Source: Ditibartonella choladocola
Lineage (GTDB): Bacteria > Pseudomonadota > Alphaproteobacteria > Rhizobiales > Rhizobiaceae
Assembly (NCBI RefSeq): GCF_002007565.1
Contig: NZ_CP015625.1
Span: forward strand, 434,001 to 498,000
DNA length: 64,000 nucleotides
Direction of reading: 5' to 3'
This document shows positions 63,600-64,000 of this stretch, one piece after another. Each line of letters starts with the position of its first letter. The first letter of the stretch is position 1. The notes under the pieces are model-generated. The model saw only the letters and a program-made list of their open reading frames with translations. It did not search any database and was not told the origin of the DNA. Made by a program: the position numbers and the translations under genes.

Positions 63600-64000
63600 C
63601 TAGAATTCGAGTTTGTCACCTTCAAGCGGAATAATAACCGATTGGCCAATACCTGCTTTATCGACATAAGAGCGAAGTTCTTTCCGGCTTAAAACAGCAT
63701 GGTTGCAGGCTTCCATATGGATAGCAACAAGCTTTGATTGCGGGGCGATTTTATGGGCGTGAACAACATCCTCCTTGCCCATAATAATTGAACCGAAGCC
63801 TTGAAGCTGTGCGTCACCTGCATGAAGAACAACAACTTCCGGCTTATATTGTTTTAAATTGTTCTCGACAGCATCGATCCATATTGTATCGCCTGCAAAA
63901 TAAAGTGTTTGTTCATTCGGTGCTTGAAAAATAAAGCCGGTGGCATGGCCTAAGACTTCGCCAACCTCTCGGTTTTTGAAAGCTTCATTGCTTCCGTGCT
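63600..64000 (-). CDS. Metallo-beta-lactamase-fold hydrolase (partial, runs off window)
   Basis: The minus-strand frame is open from the window end to the TAG at 63600. It reads GHATGFIFQAPNEQTLYFAG, then DTIWIDAVENN, VVLHAGDAQLQGFGS and VAIHMEACNHAVLSRKELR. This is the C-terminal part of a small MBL-fold hydrolase of the UlaG/YtnP-like kind, with HAGD and the late His/Glu/His pattern. The 5' part lies beyond 64000. An ATG at 63782 is internal and not the true start. Confidence 0.78.
   Translation of the reverse strand, partial: HGSNEAFKNREVGEVLGHATGFIFQAPNEQTLYFAGDTIWIDAVENNLKQYKPEVVVLHAGDAQLQGFGSIIMGKEDVVHAHKIAPQSKLVAIHMEACNHAVLSRKELRSYVDKAGIGQSVIIPLEGDKLEF

Noticed and set aside
1-64000. 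CRISPR array or intact prophage
   Set aside because: No regularly spaced repeat array and no structural phage genes were seen; only isolated relics are present.

Overview
The window looks like a chromosome segment of an alphaproteobacterium of the order Hyphomicrobiales (Rhizobiales). The dusB(nifR3)-ntrB-ntrC operon, the pcaIJF set with a divergent IclR regulator, an AttM/BlcC-type lactonase and a two-domain-plus-biotin pyruvate carboxylase all fit this group. The low G+C, the AT-rich intergenic stretches and several decaying genes suggest a host-associated member such as a gut-type Bartonellaceae. The genus is inference only.

Layout. Bases 132-17165 hold a large sugar/cyclitol catabolic locus built around a FadR-type GntR regulator. 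On the minus strand are an exported TIM-barrel isomerase, an enolase-superfamily dehydratase, an HpcH/HpaI aldolase, IolD, an SDR and an amidohydrolase-2 lactonase. On the plus strand are another SDR, a GRP-type sugar importer, IolE and a three-subunit GMC dehydrogenase/cytochrome c complex. CoA-acylating (methyl)malonate-semialdehyde dehydrogenase with its own LysR regulator follows. Read together, these genes could form a kinase-free oxidative route from inositol to pyruvate plus malonate semialdehyde and then acetyl-CoA. Pyruvate carboxylase follows at 17280-20738.

Bases 20.7-33.0 kb look like an old island. They hold an IS6-type transposase remnant, a broken pair of small ORFs, a PucR regulator, a GabT-like aminotransferase, an MHS transporter, an N-carbamoyl-amino-acid-type hydrolase, a ureohydrolase, an M20 deacylase and a gabD pseudogene with three lesions. 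A DNA methyltransferase remnant then lies next to tRNA-Ser(UGA). The set suggests guanidino/ureido compound use feeding GABA, now missing its local last step.

Bases 33.1-38.3 kb carry housekeeping genes: ntrC, ntrB, dusB, a GST and tRNA-Ser(GGA), the last with a probable integration scar. Bases 38.9-45.7 kb carry an ion-transporter-superfamily permease, a LysR regulator, a DadA-like amino-acid dehydrogenase with RidA, and an MFS exporter with a LysR regulator. Near 46.8 kb is a solitary AttM/BlcC lactonase.

Bases 48.4-54.0 kb hold a pcaI-pcaJ-pcaF-cyclase-SDR operon with an IclR regulator opposite. Bases 54.3-57.9 kb hold an uncharacterised DUF2848 / MHS transporter / GntR / nitrilase-family cluster. 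Bases 58.1-60.6 kb hold a ThiXYZ-like pyrimidine (thiamine precursor) ABC importer. The right end has a LysR regulator divergent from a coupled Tat-signal operon (small Cys protein, CMD-family protein, DUF2255), then the 3' part of a metallo-beta-lactamase-fold hydrolase that runs off the window.
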